From: Dickeya zeae NCPPB 2538
Lineage (GTDB): Bacteria; Pseudomonadota; Gammaproteobacteria; Enterobacterales; Enterobacteriaceae
Direction of reading: 5' to 3'
Length of the DNA: 64,000 bases
Assembly: GCF_000406165.1 (NCBI RefSeq)
Contig: NZ_CM001977.1
Coordinates: 62,001 to 126,000, forward strand
Made by a program: the position numbers and the translations under genes. Position 1 is the first letter of the stretch; every line of letters begins with the position of its first letter. Shown here in pieces: positions 46,694-55,540 of this stretch. A model generated the notes under the pieces. It was not told the DNA's origin. It did not search any database and was given only the letters and a program-made list of their open reading frames with translations.

Positions 46694-47386
46694 ATGAAGC
46701 CTCTTATTATTTTTGATCTGGACGGTACGCTGGTTGATACACCGAGCGGCATTGTCAGTGCGTTTGTAACGGCATTACGTGACTTGGGTATGCCCGTTGA
46801 GGACCGCAGCGCCATTCGCGCCACTATTGGTTTGCCGCTGGAAAAGGCATTTAGCCAGCTCCTGTCGCTACCGATTGAGGATGAACGGATAGCGCAGGCC
46901 ATCAGGCAATATCAGGCGGTTTTCCGTGAACAGGTGTTGCCGCAGGCACCGGGGCTGGTCTTTCCCGGCGTGGTGGATGGCCTGTCTTTGCTCAAGCGTC
47001 AGGGGTATATGCTGGCGGTCGCCACCAGCAAGGTGTTTGCTAGCGCCAGCGCGTTGCTGGATGCGGCGGGGCTGGCACCGTTCTTTGATCTGGTGCTGGG
47101 CGCTGACATGGTGACGCATCCCAAACCCCATCCTGAAATGGGGCTGCTGGCGATGTCGCGTCTGGGAGCTGAGGCTGCTACCACCGCGATGGTTGGGGAT
47201 ACCACCCATGATTTGTTAATGGCAAAACAGGCGGGCATTGCCGCCATCGCGGTCACCTGGGGGATCCACCATGCCGTTCAGCTTAAATCGGCGGAGCCAC
47301 AGGTCATTGTCGATACATTTGGCGAGGTAGTCGGGGCTGCCCACGCGTTATTAAAGTCGTCTTCTTCCCCGGTGTCTTATTGTTGA
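46694..47386 (+). CDS. indB: IndB, HAD-family phosphatase
   Basis: The 230-residue HAD hydrolase has motif I DLDGTLVDT (~8-16), motif II in LAVATSK and motifs III/IV in KPHPE and MVGDTTHDLLMAKQAG. In this locus it follows indA and precedes the indigoidine synthase and is expected to dephosphorylate an intermediate. It resembles phosphoglycolate phosphatase (Gph) in sequence, so the general label would be HAD-IA hydrolase. Confidence 0.88.
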   Translation: MKPLIIFDLDGTLVDTPSGIVSAFVTALRDLGMPVEDRSAIRATIGLPLEKAFSQLLSLPIEDERIAQAIRQYQAVFREQVLPQAPGLVFPGVVDGLSLLKRQGYMLAVATSKVFASASALLDAAGLAPFFDLVLGADMVTHPKPHPEMGLLAMSRLGAEAATTAMVGDTTHDLLMAKQAGIAAIAVTWGIHHAVQLKSAEPQVIVDTFGEVVGAAHALLKSSSSPVSYC

Positions 47387-47426
47387 TATTGTCTGATTTT
47401 TTTAGTCGTTAATGTGTTCCGAACAT

Positions 47427-47462
47427 GCACCTGGCCTGAGAACAGGAATCTGGGCCAGGTGC
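47427..47462 (+). other. Hairpin between indB and indC
   Basis: A perfect 10-bp stem GCACCTGGCC / GGCCAGGTGC encloses a 16-base loop. No T-run follows, so it could be an RNA-stability or weak attenuation element setting indB:indC ratio. Confidence 0.6.
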
Positions 47463-47533
47463 TTCGTACGGCGTCTCACCCCTGCAATAAAACCGCTCAA
47501 TATATTTTTACTGATTCATAAATGAGGATTGTA

Positions 47534-50500
47534 ATGGATAACATCTCGAATCATGCGCTCAATTATCCGGTGTTAGTATTAAATAAAGGATTATTACCGA
47601 ATTATGACAATATTTCTTTGGCTCGTTACCTCTTTTCTGCCATGACGTTAGCAATATCACGTATTAGCAGAAATGAAGAAATGGTAGTGGGTTTTCATTT
47701 GCATCCACAAGAAATAGCGGCTTGGGAAAATGACCCGCGTATTTGTAAAAATATTATTGCATTAAATATTCAACTTAATAGTGCGACGCCGATTGCTGGT
47801 TTTATTCAGAATATGATGGAGTGGATAACGCCGGATGCGATTCAGCAGGAAAATAACCGTGGTGTCAGGGTGCTCACGCTGGGGGCACAACCAACACTCG
47901 ATGATGTTTTTGACCTGGAATTAACGTGGCAGCCGCCAACGGATAATGAGCCGGTGCGGTCGCTGGTCTGCCATATCGACAGCCGGGAAGAGACGGTGAT
48001 GTTGACGCTGCGATTTAACCCGGACCGTTTCAGTCCCGCTCTGATTCAGAAGTTGCCTGCGGTATGGCGTCAGATAACAGACTATGCCGGGAGTGATGGG
48101 ACCGAGACGTTGCGGGATATCGGCCTGATTGATGAGGCCGAGAGCGAACACGTATTGCATGTTTTTAACCAGACCGAACATGTCTGGTCAGGAGAGAAAA
48201 ACGTCGTTGAGCGGCTGAAAAGCCAGGTGCTGAATCAGCCGGAGCAGACTGCGGTGGCGTTTCGCGATCAGCGCCTGAGCTACCGCCAGCTCTACCATCA
48301 GGCAAGTACACTGGCACATTACCTGAATGCGCAGAGTACGGAGCATGAGCGTTGTGTGGGGGTGTTTGTCGAGCCATCGTTGACGCTGATGGTAGGGGTA
48401 TGGGGGATTTTGCTGTCCGGCAATGCCTACCTGCCGTTATCGCCGGAGTACCCGGAAGACCGGCTGGCTTATATGCTGGAAAATAGCCAGACACGTATCG
48501 TGGTTACCCAACCTCATTTGCGCGAGCGGCTGTTGGCGCTGGCACCACCGGGCATACACGTGGTCACGCCGGATGACGTCGAGGCGTTTGTGCGTCAGCA
48601 CCCCTCGGTGTTGTCTGACGCGCCCGCCATCGATATCGCGCCGCATCACCTGGCTTATGTCATTTATACCTCCGGCAGCACCGGCAAGCCGAAAGGCGTG
48701 ATGATAGAGCATCACAGCGTGCTAAATCAGATGAACTGGCTGGCGCACACGTTCGCATTAAATAACGAAACGGTGATTTTGCAGAAAACGCCGATGAGCT
48801 TTGATGCGGCGCAGTGGGAGATTCTATCACCCGCCTGCGGTTGCCAGGTGGTGATGGGGGAGCCGGGGGTGTATCGCAATCCGGAACAACTGGTGGACAT
48901 GCTGGCGGAATACCAGGTGACCACGTTGCAGTGCGTACCGACATTATTGCAGGCGTTGCTGGATACCGAGCGCCTGAGCGAGTGTCCTTCGCTGCGGCAT
49001 GTGTTCAGCGGCGGCGAGGCGTTGCAAAAGCATCTGGCGCTGGAATGTCTGGAGACACTGCCTGATTGTGAGCTCGTCAATTTGTATGGCCCGACCGAGT
49101 GCACGATCAACAGCTCCGCGTTTCGTGTCGACTCAGCGGAGACCCGGCAAGGTCCGGATACGCTGTCCATCGGCACCCCTGTGGCGAATACCCGCTATTA
49201 CATTCTGGATAACTGCCTGACGCCGGTGGCGGTGGGTGAAATAGGGGAGCTGTACATTGGTGGTGATGGAGTGGCGCGAGGCTACCTGAACCGTGATGAC
49301 CTGACCGCTGAGCGTTTTATTGCTGATCCGTTCGCGCCGACCGACGCGGGCCGACGTTTGTATAAAACCGGCGATATCGCCAGTTGGAACCCCGATGGTA
49401 CGGTCCAGTATGTCGGCCGTGCTGACAATCAGGTGAAATTACGGGGGTACCGTGTTGAGCTGGATGAGATTCGTTCGGCTATCGAAACCCATGAATGGGT
49501 GAAAGCCGCGGCGGTGATCGTCAAGCATGATCCCTTCACCGGTTATCAGAACCTGATTTCGTTTATCGAACTGAATGCCCGCGAAGCAGCGCTGATGGAT
49601 CAGGGTAACCACGGTTCGCATCATCAGTCCAAAGCCAATAAAGCGCAGGTGATGTTGCAACTGGCCAACAAAGGGTGCCGGGAATTTCCGGAAGATAGCC
49701 ACCCCTATACCCTTGACCTGCCGGGCAAAGACGCCGATGAGAAACAGCGGCGTACGGCGTTTTCCCGCAAAACCTACCGGTTTTACGACGGGGGGGTTGT
49801 CGGACGTGACGATGTGTTGTCGCTGTTGCGCGAGCCGTTACTGACGGCGGCTTCCCGGCAGCCAGGCGACCTGACGCTGGACGAATTGGGGCACGGATTG
49901 CGTTATCTCGGCCAGTTCACCAGTGAAGAGCGGCTGTTGCCCAAATACACCTATGCTTCACCGGGGGCGTTGTACGCGACCCAGGTTTTTCTGGAACTGA
50001 ACGGCATAGCCGGATTAGCCGCGGGGTACTACTACTATCAGCCGGTTCACCACCAGTTGATCCGGGTCAGTGAGCTGACGTCGCTGCCGTCGGGTGGTTT
50101 GCGACTGCACTTTGTCGGCAAGCAAAGCGCGATCGAGCCGATTTACAAGAACAATATCCGGGAAGTGCTGCAAATCGAAATGGGGCACATCATCGGTATG
50201 CTGGATAACGTCTTGCCGGATTATGGTTTGGGCGTGGCGTTGTGCGACGCCACTGTGCCAGACCCGACGCCGTTGGCGGTTGACCCGGATGATGATTATC
50301 TGGGGGCGTGCGATGTGCTGTGCGGACCGCGTTTGCCTGCGGACGATGCTTTGGAGATTTACGTGCAGACTGCGGGGACGCGTATCGCCGATCTGCCCGT
50401 CGGAACCTACCGCTACATCCGCGGCGACCTGGAGCACATTGCCGATGAGGTGATCGATAAGAAACAGGTTATCGCCATCAATCAGGCGGTTTATGAGCGC

Positions 50501-52000
50501 TCATCGTTTGGCATCAGTATCGCCAGCCTGACTGAAGGTTGGGAAGGGTATGTGCATGTGGGGCGTAAACTGCAGCATTTGCAGATGAACGACATGAACA
50601 TCGGGCTGATGTCTTCCGGCTATAGCTCGGAAACCGGCCATGATCTGCCTGCCGCTCGTCGTTTCTGGCAGATACTCGGTCGCCGGACTGGGCCGTACTA
50701 TTTCTTCATCGGTGGACGCATCAGCGATGAGCAGAAATACAGCGAAGGCATGAAAGAAGACGCGGTACACATGAAAGGGCCAGCGGAGATGATTCGTGAT
50801 GATCTGGCGGCGTTCATGCCGGACTACATGATGCCGAACAAGGTACTGATTCTGGATGCGTTACCGTTGACGGTAAACGGCAAAATCGACATGAAAGCGT
50901 TGGCGAACGTCGATGTTGAATTGAAGCATAAGACGATTGTGGCCCCCCGTACTCCGCTGGAGCAGCAAATTCTGGCTATCTGGCAGGCGAAGCTCAAGCG
51001 TGAGGAGATGTCGGTCGATGACAATTTCTTCGAATCAGGCGGCAATTCGCTGATCGCCGTCAGCCTGATTAATGAGTTGAACACCTCGCTGAATGCTAGC
51101 CTGCCGCTTCAGGTGCTGTTTCAGGCACCCACCGTTGAAAAGCTGGCAGCGTGGCTGAGCCGTGCGCGTCAGGAGCCGGTGTCCCGCCTTGTGCCGTTGC
51201 AACCCAAAGGGCGTCAGGCCCCCATCTACTGCTGGCCTGGACTGGGTGGCTACTGTATGAACCTGCGCTTACTGGCGCGCCAAATGGGGACGGCGCGACC
51301 GTTCTTTGGCATTCAGGCGCACGGCATCAATCCAGGTGAGGAGCCTTATGCCACCATCAGCGAGATGGCCGCTAAAGATATTGAACTGATTCGTCAGCAT
51401 CAGCCGCACGGCCCTTACACGCTGTGGGGGTATTCTTTCGGGGCGCGCGTCGCGTTCGAAACCGCCTGGCAACTGGAGCAGGCGGGCGAAGTAGTGGAAA
51501 GTCTGTACTTGCTGGCGCCGGGGTCGCCGAAATTACGCGATGAACGGGTGGTTGCCATGCACCGGACAGCGGATTTTGATAACCCCGGTTACCTGACCAT
51601 TCTGTTTTCGGTATTTATCGGCAGTATTACCGACCCGGCGCTGGCGCGTTGTCTGGAAACGGTACGCGATGAAGAGGGGTTTGTGGCGTTTATTACTGCA
51701 CTTAATCCGGCATTGGATGACGGCCTGGTCAGGCGGATTACCCGCATTGTGTCGCAGACCTTCGAGTTCAGCTACACCTTTAGTGAGCTACAGCAGCGGC
51801 AACTGAAAGCGCCTGTCACCATCATCAAGGCTCAGGGGGATGATTATTCATTCATTGAGGACCACGGTGGGTTCTCTGCCCTACCACCTACGGTCATGGA
51901 TCTGACGGCAGATCACTACAGCATGCTGAAGGCGGCGGGCATAGCCGAGCTGGCAAGCGTTATCCAGTATCAGCAATTACCTCCCGGTCAGGTAGGGTGA
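47534..52000 (+). CDS. indC: Indigoidine synthase IndC (NRPS: A-Ox-A-PCP-TE)
   Basis: The 1488-residue single-module synthetase makes the blue pigment indigoidine from two L-glutamines. Order: N-terminal condensation-like remnant (~1-215), adenylation domain (YTSGSTGKPKG ~378; NLYGPTECTIN; YKTGDIASW; A8 near 627), a flavin oxidase/nitroreductase-like domain inserted before the A10 motif (~740-1045), A10 LPLTVNGKIDMKAL (~1114), carrier domain with FFESGGNSLI (phosphopantetheine Ser ~1171), and a thioesterase with GYSFG (~1299). The start at 47534 uses GAGG inside an upstream ATG at 47522. The length agrees with IndC of Dickeya. A 4'-phosphopantetheinyl transferase is needed from elsewhere. Confidence 0.96.
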   Translation: MDNISNHALNYPVLVLNKGLLPNYDNISLARYLFSAMTLAISRISRNEEMVVGFHLHPQEIAAWENDPRICKNIIALNIQLNSATPIAGFIQNMMEWITPDAIQQENNRGVRVLTLGAQPTLDDVFDLELTWQPPTDNEPVRSLVCHIDSREETVMLTLRFNPDRFSPALIQKLPAVWRQITDYAGSDGTETLRDIGLIDEAESEHVLHVFNQTEHVWSGEKNVVERLKSQVLNQPEQTAVAFRDQRLSYRQLYHQASTLAHYLNAQSTEHERCVGVFVEPSLTLMVGVWGILLSGNAYLPLSPEYPEDRLAYMLENSQTRIVVTQPHLRERLLALAPPGIHVVTPDDVEAFVRQHPSVLSDAPAIDIAPHHLAYVIYTSGSTGKPKGVMIEHHSVLNQMNWLAHTFALNNETVILQKTPMSFDAAQWEILSPACGCQVVMGEPGVYRNPEQLVDMLAEYQVTTLQCVPTLLQALLDTERLSECPSLRHVFSGGEALQKHLALECLETLPDCELVNLYGPTECTINSSAFRVDSAETRQGPDTLSIGTPVANTRYYILDNCLTPVAVGEIGELYIGGDGVARGYLNRDDLTAERFIADPFAPTDAGRRLYKTGDIASWNPDGTVQYVGRADNQVKLRGYRVELDEIRSAIETHEWVKAAAVIVKHDPFTGYQNLISFIELNAREAALMDQGNHGSHHQSKANKAQVMLQLANKGCREFPEDSHPYTLDLPGKDADEKQRRTAFSRKTYRFYDGGVVGRDDVLSLLREPLLTAASRQPGDLTLDELGHGLRYLGQFTSEERLLPKYTYASPGALYATQVFLELNGIAGLAAGYYYYQPVHHQLIRVSELTSLPSGGLRLHFVGKQSAIEPIYKNNIREVLQIEMGHIIGMLDNVLPDYGLGVALCDATVPDPTPLAVDPDDDYLGACDVLCGPRLPADDALEIYVQTAGTRIADLPVGTYRYIRGDLEHIADEVIDKKQVIAINQAVYERSSFGISIASLTEGWEGYVHVGRKLQHLQMNDMNIGLMSSGYSSETGHDLPAARRFWQILGRRTGPYYFFIGGRISDEQKYSEGMKEDAVHMKGPAEMIRDDLAAFMPDYMMPNKVLILDALPLTVNGKIDMKALANVDVELKHKTIVAPRTPLEQQILAIWQAKLKREEMSVDDNFFESGGNSLIAVSLINELNTSLNASLPLQVLFQAPTVEKLAAWLSRARQEPVSRLVPLQPKGRQAPIYCWPGLGGYCMNLRLLARQMGTARPFFGIQAHGINPGEEPYATISEMAAKDIELIRQHQPHGPYTLWGYSFGARVAFETAWQLEQAGEVVESLYLLAPGSPKLRDERVVAMHRTADFDNPGYLTILFSVFIGSITDPALARCLETVRDEEGFVAFITALNPALDDGLVRRITRIVSQTFEFSYTFSELQQRQLKAPVTIIKAQGDDYSFIEDHGGFSALPPTVMDLTADHYSMLKAAGIAELASVIQYQQLPPGQVG

Positions 52001-52017
52001 AGCGACGGCAGGCATAG

Positions 52018-52048
52018 CACGCGCGGGGTGATCCCGCGCGTGTGTTTT
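52018..52048 (+). terminator. Terminator of indC
   Basis: Stem CACGCGCGGG / CCCGCGCGTG with loop GTGAT, then TGTTTTCC. Confidence 0.8.
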
Positions 52049-52098
52049 CCGCCTTGTCCCGCTATTGAGCCGACTTTTTCGCTATTTCGCGATGAAAA

Positions 52099-52130
52099 TC
52101 CCATATTTTGGCGTGTAAATCCCATTATTG
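52099..52130 (+). promoter_or_regulatory. TCCCAT box pair upstream of vfmA
   Basis: TCCCAT at 52099-52104 and TCCCATTATTG at 52120-52130 are direct repeats exactly 21 bp apart. A related pair (22 bp apart) is found, in the same orientation relative to the gene, upstream of vfmE at 57425-57452. Direct repeats two helical turns apart are typical of AraC-family binding. Confidence 0.5.
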
Positions 52131-52324
52131 AGACGAAAAGCGTGCTGAAAAGCGAGGGGTGGCAACTGCGGACAAAAACAAAATTTGTTTGTTGGCAAAG
52201 TGTTGCATGCTGACTGCGATTGCAAGCAAGTCATGAGCGGTGCTGCTGGGACACAGCTTCACTCTGTGCATCTGTCTATGACGGGTCTGTACTTGAGCCT
52301 CGGTACGATAAGGGGACGATAGCC

Positions 52325-53281
52325 GTGCGAATTTCATCAGAAACCGACATGTTTTGCCTTAATGCCATTCATCATGAAGCGCCAGAGCGCATTCGACGTT
52401 TTTCTCTGGCGGAGCTGGGAGACTCACACCAGCTGCGGGAAGGACAGCGCCGCATGATGGAAAAACTATACCAGTTAAGGTCGGTACCGATGCGCCCGGA
52501 CAGTCATCAGGTGATGCTGGAATCTGTGGTGGCTGGCGTGGTTGATGCGTGGCCGACCTTGCCCTCGCGCGAGGGGTTGCTTATTTATGCCAAGACGCAG
52601 ACGCATAACACCTTCTTTGATAGCCACTGGCTGGATGACATTCTGCTGAGCCAGCGACTGGAGCACTGGGATGTCGCGACGCTGAGTCTGAATCACTGCG
52701 CCAGCGCGTTATCGGCTTTACACCTGGTGCGCCGTAGCGCAGTCCGCGACAACCGACCGGTGTTGTTGTTGACGGGAGAAAAAGCGTTTCACCCCGAAAT
52801 AAACCGTTTTACGGTCGGTGTTCAAGGGGAATTACCGGTAGCGGCGCTCTTTAATGCCGCGAGCAGCCCATGGCAAGTGACGTTTACGGCCGTCAGGCAC
52901 CTGAGCCGTTTTTATAACAACCCAGATAATATGACCCGGCAGGAAAAAGCGGCGCTTAATGGCTGTCTGCTGGACGAGTTATGCCGTTTCATTGTTGATG
53001 CCGTGAGGGATAGCGGTCTCGACATGGATGATATGGACTATTTTGTTCCCTGCAACCTGAATGTTCCGTTATTACGTCAGATGGCGCAGCGCCTGAATAT
53101 GGGCGATCGCTTATTCAGCCAACAGGTTTCTGATTATGGGCATTTGTATTGTTCGGATGTGTTATTTAATTTTTCTTCACTCATGAAAACTACAACCGGC
53201 CGCGCGAAAAATTATTTTTGTTTTTCAATGGGAATGGGCGTCACCCTTTCCTGCGCGCTGATACAGCAAATTGATATGTAA
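52325..53281 (+). CDS. vfmA: KAS III-like protein, atypical active site (VfmA)
   Basis: The 318-residue thiolase-fold protein has Cys125 in SLNHCASALSAL, matching the FabH nucleophile. Where FabH has His (PHQAN) this protein has Cys243 (VPCNLN), and where FabH has Asn (GNTSAAS) it has His273 (GHLYCSD). The 30-residue spacing between the last two agrees with FabH. A condensing or acyl-transfer role on the neighbouring carrier protein is inferred. The GTG at 52325 follows AAGGGGA; an ATG at 52349 is an alternative. It is first in a tight operon with vfmZ, B, C and D. The letter is assigned from gene order. Confidence 0.75.
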   Translation: MRISSETDMFCLNAIHHEAPERIRRFSLAELGDSHQLREGQRRMMEKLYQLRSVPMRPDSHQVMLESVVAGVVDAWPTLPSREGLLIYAKTQTHNTFFDSHWLDDILLSQRLEHWDVATLSLNHCASALSALHLVRRSAVRDNRPVLLLTGEKAFHPEINRFTVGVQGELPVAALFNAASSPWQVTFTAVRHLSRFYNNPDNMTRQEKAALNGCLLDELCRFIVDAVRDSGLDMDDMDYFVPCNLNVPLLRQMAQRLNMGDRLFSQQVSDYGHLYCSDVLFNFSSLMKTTTGRAKNYFCFSMGMGVTLSCALIQQIDM

Positions 53282-53294
53282 ACAGGAGACAGGC

Positions 53295-53561
53295 ATGTCT
53301 GCGTTATTAATCACTATTCAACAGGCATTACGTGAAGTCATGGAGAATGACGACATCGAGATTAATGAAAAAACGGACTTTGATAACGATCTCGATCTGG
53401 ACTCAGTGATGTTTGTGCAATTTTTGCTGACGCTTGAAGATAGTATCGATGGACTGTTATTCGATCCTGACCAAATCAATATGGATGCCTTCACCACGGT
53501 AGGAAGCCTGATAGGCTGGCTGAATGCCAATGTGTTGTCGGAGGTGCGGCATGTCAGCTGA
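53295..53561 (+). CDS. vfmZ: Acyl carrier protein (VfmZ)
   Basis: The 88-residue acidic protein has the carrier motif DNDLDLDSVMFVQF; Ser37 is the predicted 4'-phosphopantetheine site. AGGAG precedes the start at 53295; the upstream ATG at 53271 overlaps vfmA without a good site. It overlaps the next gene by 11 bases. It probably tethers the acyl or amino-acyl intermediate handled by VfmA and VfmB. The vfm letter is from memory. Confidence 0.8.
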   Translation: MSALLITIQQALREVMENDDIEINEKTDFDNDLDLDSVMFVQFLLTLEDSIDGLLFDPDQINMDAFTTVGSLIGWLNANVLSEVRHVS

Positions 53562-54162
53562 ACGCATAAAACAGGTCTGGGAGGCTTTTCGCGAGCAACC
53601 GTTATCCGATGCGCTGACGGTGTTGTTGCAGCCACCGTCAGAAGGGGCGCAATACGTCCATCCGATCCGATATCAGATTCAGGACATCAGCAGCCTGCCT
53701 GACGAGAGCCAGTCTCAGCGCCTGTTTGATCGGGTGCTGACTCACCTTGGTCTGGATGCGGTACGTGGCACAGAGACCATCGTGCTGCCAGTCAGTTTCC
53801 CGATACTGGTCTGCGTCGCCCGCCTGGGCGTGCTGGCTCGCATACAAACCATGAGTTGGCAGCATTTATCCGGCCGTTACAGCTTCGGTGCCAAAACGAC
53901 CCGCCATCAATTGATTAAAGCCAGTTTCGCCGATGTGGCGGGAAAGGCATCACTATTGCTGGAACAACAGTATCAACGCTTGCGGGAAGGCGACGTCGTT
54001 GGGCTGGAGGATGACCACTACCAGATTACCCAACTTAATAATGAAGCGGAAAAGATGATGGGCGGACACGGTTTCCTGTTGGGCAATACCCATAGTCTGT
54101 CCTATTTCTCCATGATGCTTTACAGCATTTATGGCAAGGCGAGTAGCCTGGCGGCGGCCTGA
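53551..54162 (+). CDS. vfmB: Half-length acyl-CoA dehydrogenase-like protein (VfmB)
   Basis: The 203-residue protein is usually called hypothetical. Residues ~107-140 (GRYSFGAKTTRHQLIKASFA) resemble the R-x-F-G-x-x-L-x-x-x-Q-x-x-x-x-x-L-A-D start of the acyl-CoA dehydrogenase C-terminal helical domain, and MMGGHGFLLGN (~168-178) resembles its G-G-x-G-Y/F block. The N-terminal and beta domains that complete a normal ~380-residue enzyme are absent. A GGAGG site supports the start at 53551. It may desaturate or bind the substrate on VfmZ. This is motif-level evidence only. Confidence 0.6.
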   Translation: MSAERIKQVWEAFREQPLSDALTVLLQPPSEGAQYVHPIRYQIQDISSLPDESQSQRLFDRVLTHLGLDAVRGTETIVLPVSFPILVCVARLGVLARIQTMSWQHLSGRYSFGAKTTRHQLIKASFADVAGKASLLLEQQYQRLREGDVVGLEDDHYQITQLNNEAEKMMGGHGFLLGNTHSLSYFSMMLYSIYGKASSLAAA

Positions 54163-54184
54163 TACGAAACGAGGGTGGGGAACC

Positions 54185-55540
54185 ATGAGCCTGATCTCGC
54201 GTGTGATGTCCAGAGCTGCCCCGGCTGCGAGCGGGGATATTCGGCAGATAGTGGCGTTGGCATGGCCGATGATGGTGACCGCAGTAGTGGTGTCGTTATC
54301 TCAGAATATGCAGATTGCGATTTTGGGCAATGGCGCGGAAAGCCAAACGTTGTTGACGCTCTCTTTTTTACAGCCGTTCAACTTTCTGTTTATCGCTATT
54401 CTGGAATGTCTGGCGATCACTAATCAGGTGTTCAGTGCCCGCTCACGCCATGACTGGCCGCGACAGCGCATCTGGCATAGTACGTTGTTGTTAGGGGCGC
54501 TTGGCGTAGTGGTGACGGCACTGGCGGCACTGGTATGCCGCGTGTTGGCATTGCCCTTGTCTGACTGGATGAACAGCCCGGATCTGGCGTTGATGCGAAC
54601 CGCCGCACCGGCGTATCTGCTATCCATGACGCCATTTCTGGCACTGGAGATGTGTAACGCCGCGTTGCGTGGTCAGGGGCGCACCGTGTCGGCCATGGCG
54701 CTGATGTGCAGCTATGTGCTGCTGAGCGCGGCGGGGTGCTACCTGGGATTCCATGTCTACCAGCTTGGCTTTGAGGCGGTATTACTGGCCAATAGCCTTC
54801 CGGCACTGGTGCTGCTGCCCGCTGCGTTGTGGTCGTTGCGTCAGGCGGCTACACCGGTACTGGATGAGCGGCCACGGGCGTTTGTACCCCGTTTGCTGGC
54901 GTTGCTGGCTAACGCCGGGCTGCCGGTCGGTTTTTCCATGCTGGTGGTGTTTTTTAGTTCAATGGTGATTTTTCCGCTGGTGGCGGCACTGGGGGCGGGT
55001 TTCCTACCTGCCTTCCTGATTGTGATAAAGCTGCGGGCTTTTTTCATCATTCCTGCGGTGGCGACCGGATCCGCGATTGCGATTTTGCTCAATCAACGCC
55101 GCCGCACCCACCCGGCATCACGGCTGGTGGCGTTGCTGAATAATGGTGTCTGGCTGATTGTGTTGGCCTATCTGGCGCTGACCCTCGGCGTATGCTGGGC
55201 GCGCAACGGCATTCTGGCCGGTTTTTCCAACGACGAGGTCATTCGGCAATCCAGCCAGATACTGTTGTGGTTGCTCTTGCCGACATTTTTCCTCACCTCG
55301 CTGGTGGCAGCGTTACAGACATTGCTGGAACAGGTGGATCGGGGAAGACGGGTGCTGCTGTTCACGCTGGTGCTGGAACTGCTGATGGTGGCGGTGGCGT
55401 TGGGTGCTCACCGTTACTTTAGCGATATACAGGCGATTGCCAGTTTGATCGTCGCGTTTAGCCTGGTATATGCGGTGGTGTTCCTGCGTGAGTATCGGTT
55501 GCTGGCTTGCGCGCTGGGAGAACAGGATGCTGCTGTATAA
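54185..55540 (+). CDS. vfmC: MATE-family efflux transporter (VfmC)
   Basis: The 451-residue inner-membrane protein has twelve hydrophobic segments in two halves. DIRQIVALAWPMMVTAVVVSLSQNMQIA near the start and ALRGQGRTVSAMALM are typical of MATE proteins. The start at 54185 has a G-rich site (GGGTGGGG) upstream. It ends 13 bases inside the next gene. It could export the signal molecule or an intermediate. The letter is from gene order. Confidence 0.82.
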   Translation: MSLISRVMSRAAPAASGDIRQIVALAWPMMVTAVVVSLSQNMQIAILGNGAESQTLLTLSFLQPFNFLFIAILECLAITNQVFSARSRHDWPRQRIWHSTLLLGALGVVVTALAALVCRVLALPLSDWMNSPDLALMRTAAPAYLLSMTPFLALEMCNAALRGQGRTVSAMALMCSYVLLSAAGCYLGFHVYQLGFEAVLLANSLPALVLLPAALWSLRQAATPVLDERPRAFVPRLLALLANAGLPVGFSMLVVFFSSMVIFPLVAALGAGFLPAFLIVIKLRAFFIIPAVATGSAIAILLNQRRRTHPASRLVALLNNGVWLIVLAYLALTLGVCWARNGILAGFSNDEVIRQSSQILLWLLLPTFFLTSLVAALQTLLEQVDRGRRVLLFTLVLELLMVAVALGAHRYFSDIQAIASLIVAFSLVYAVVFLREYRLLACALGEQDAAV

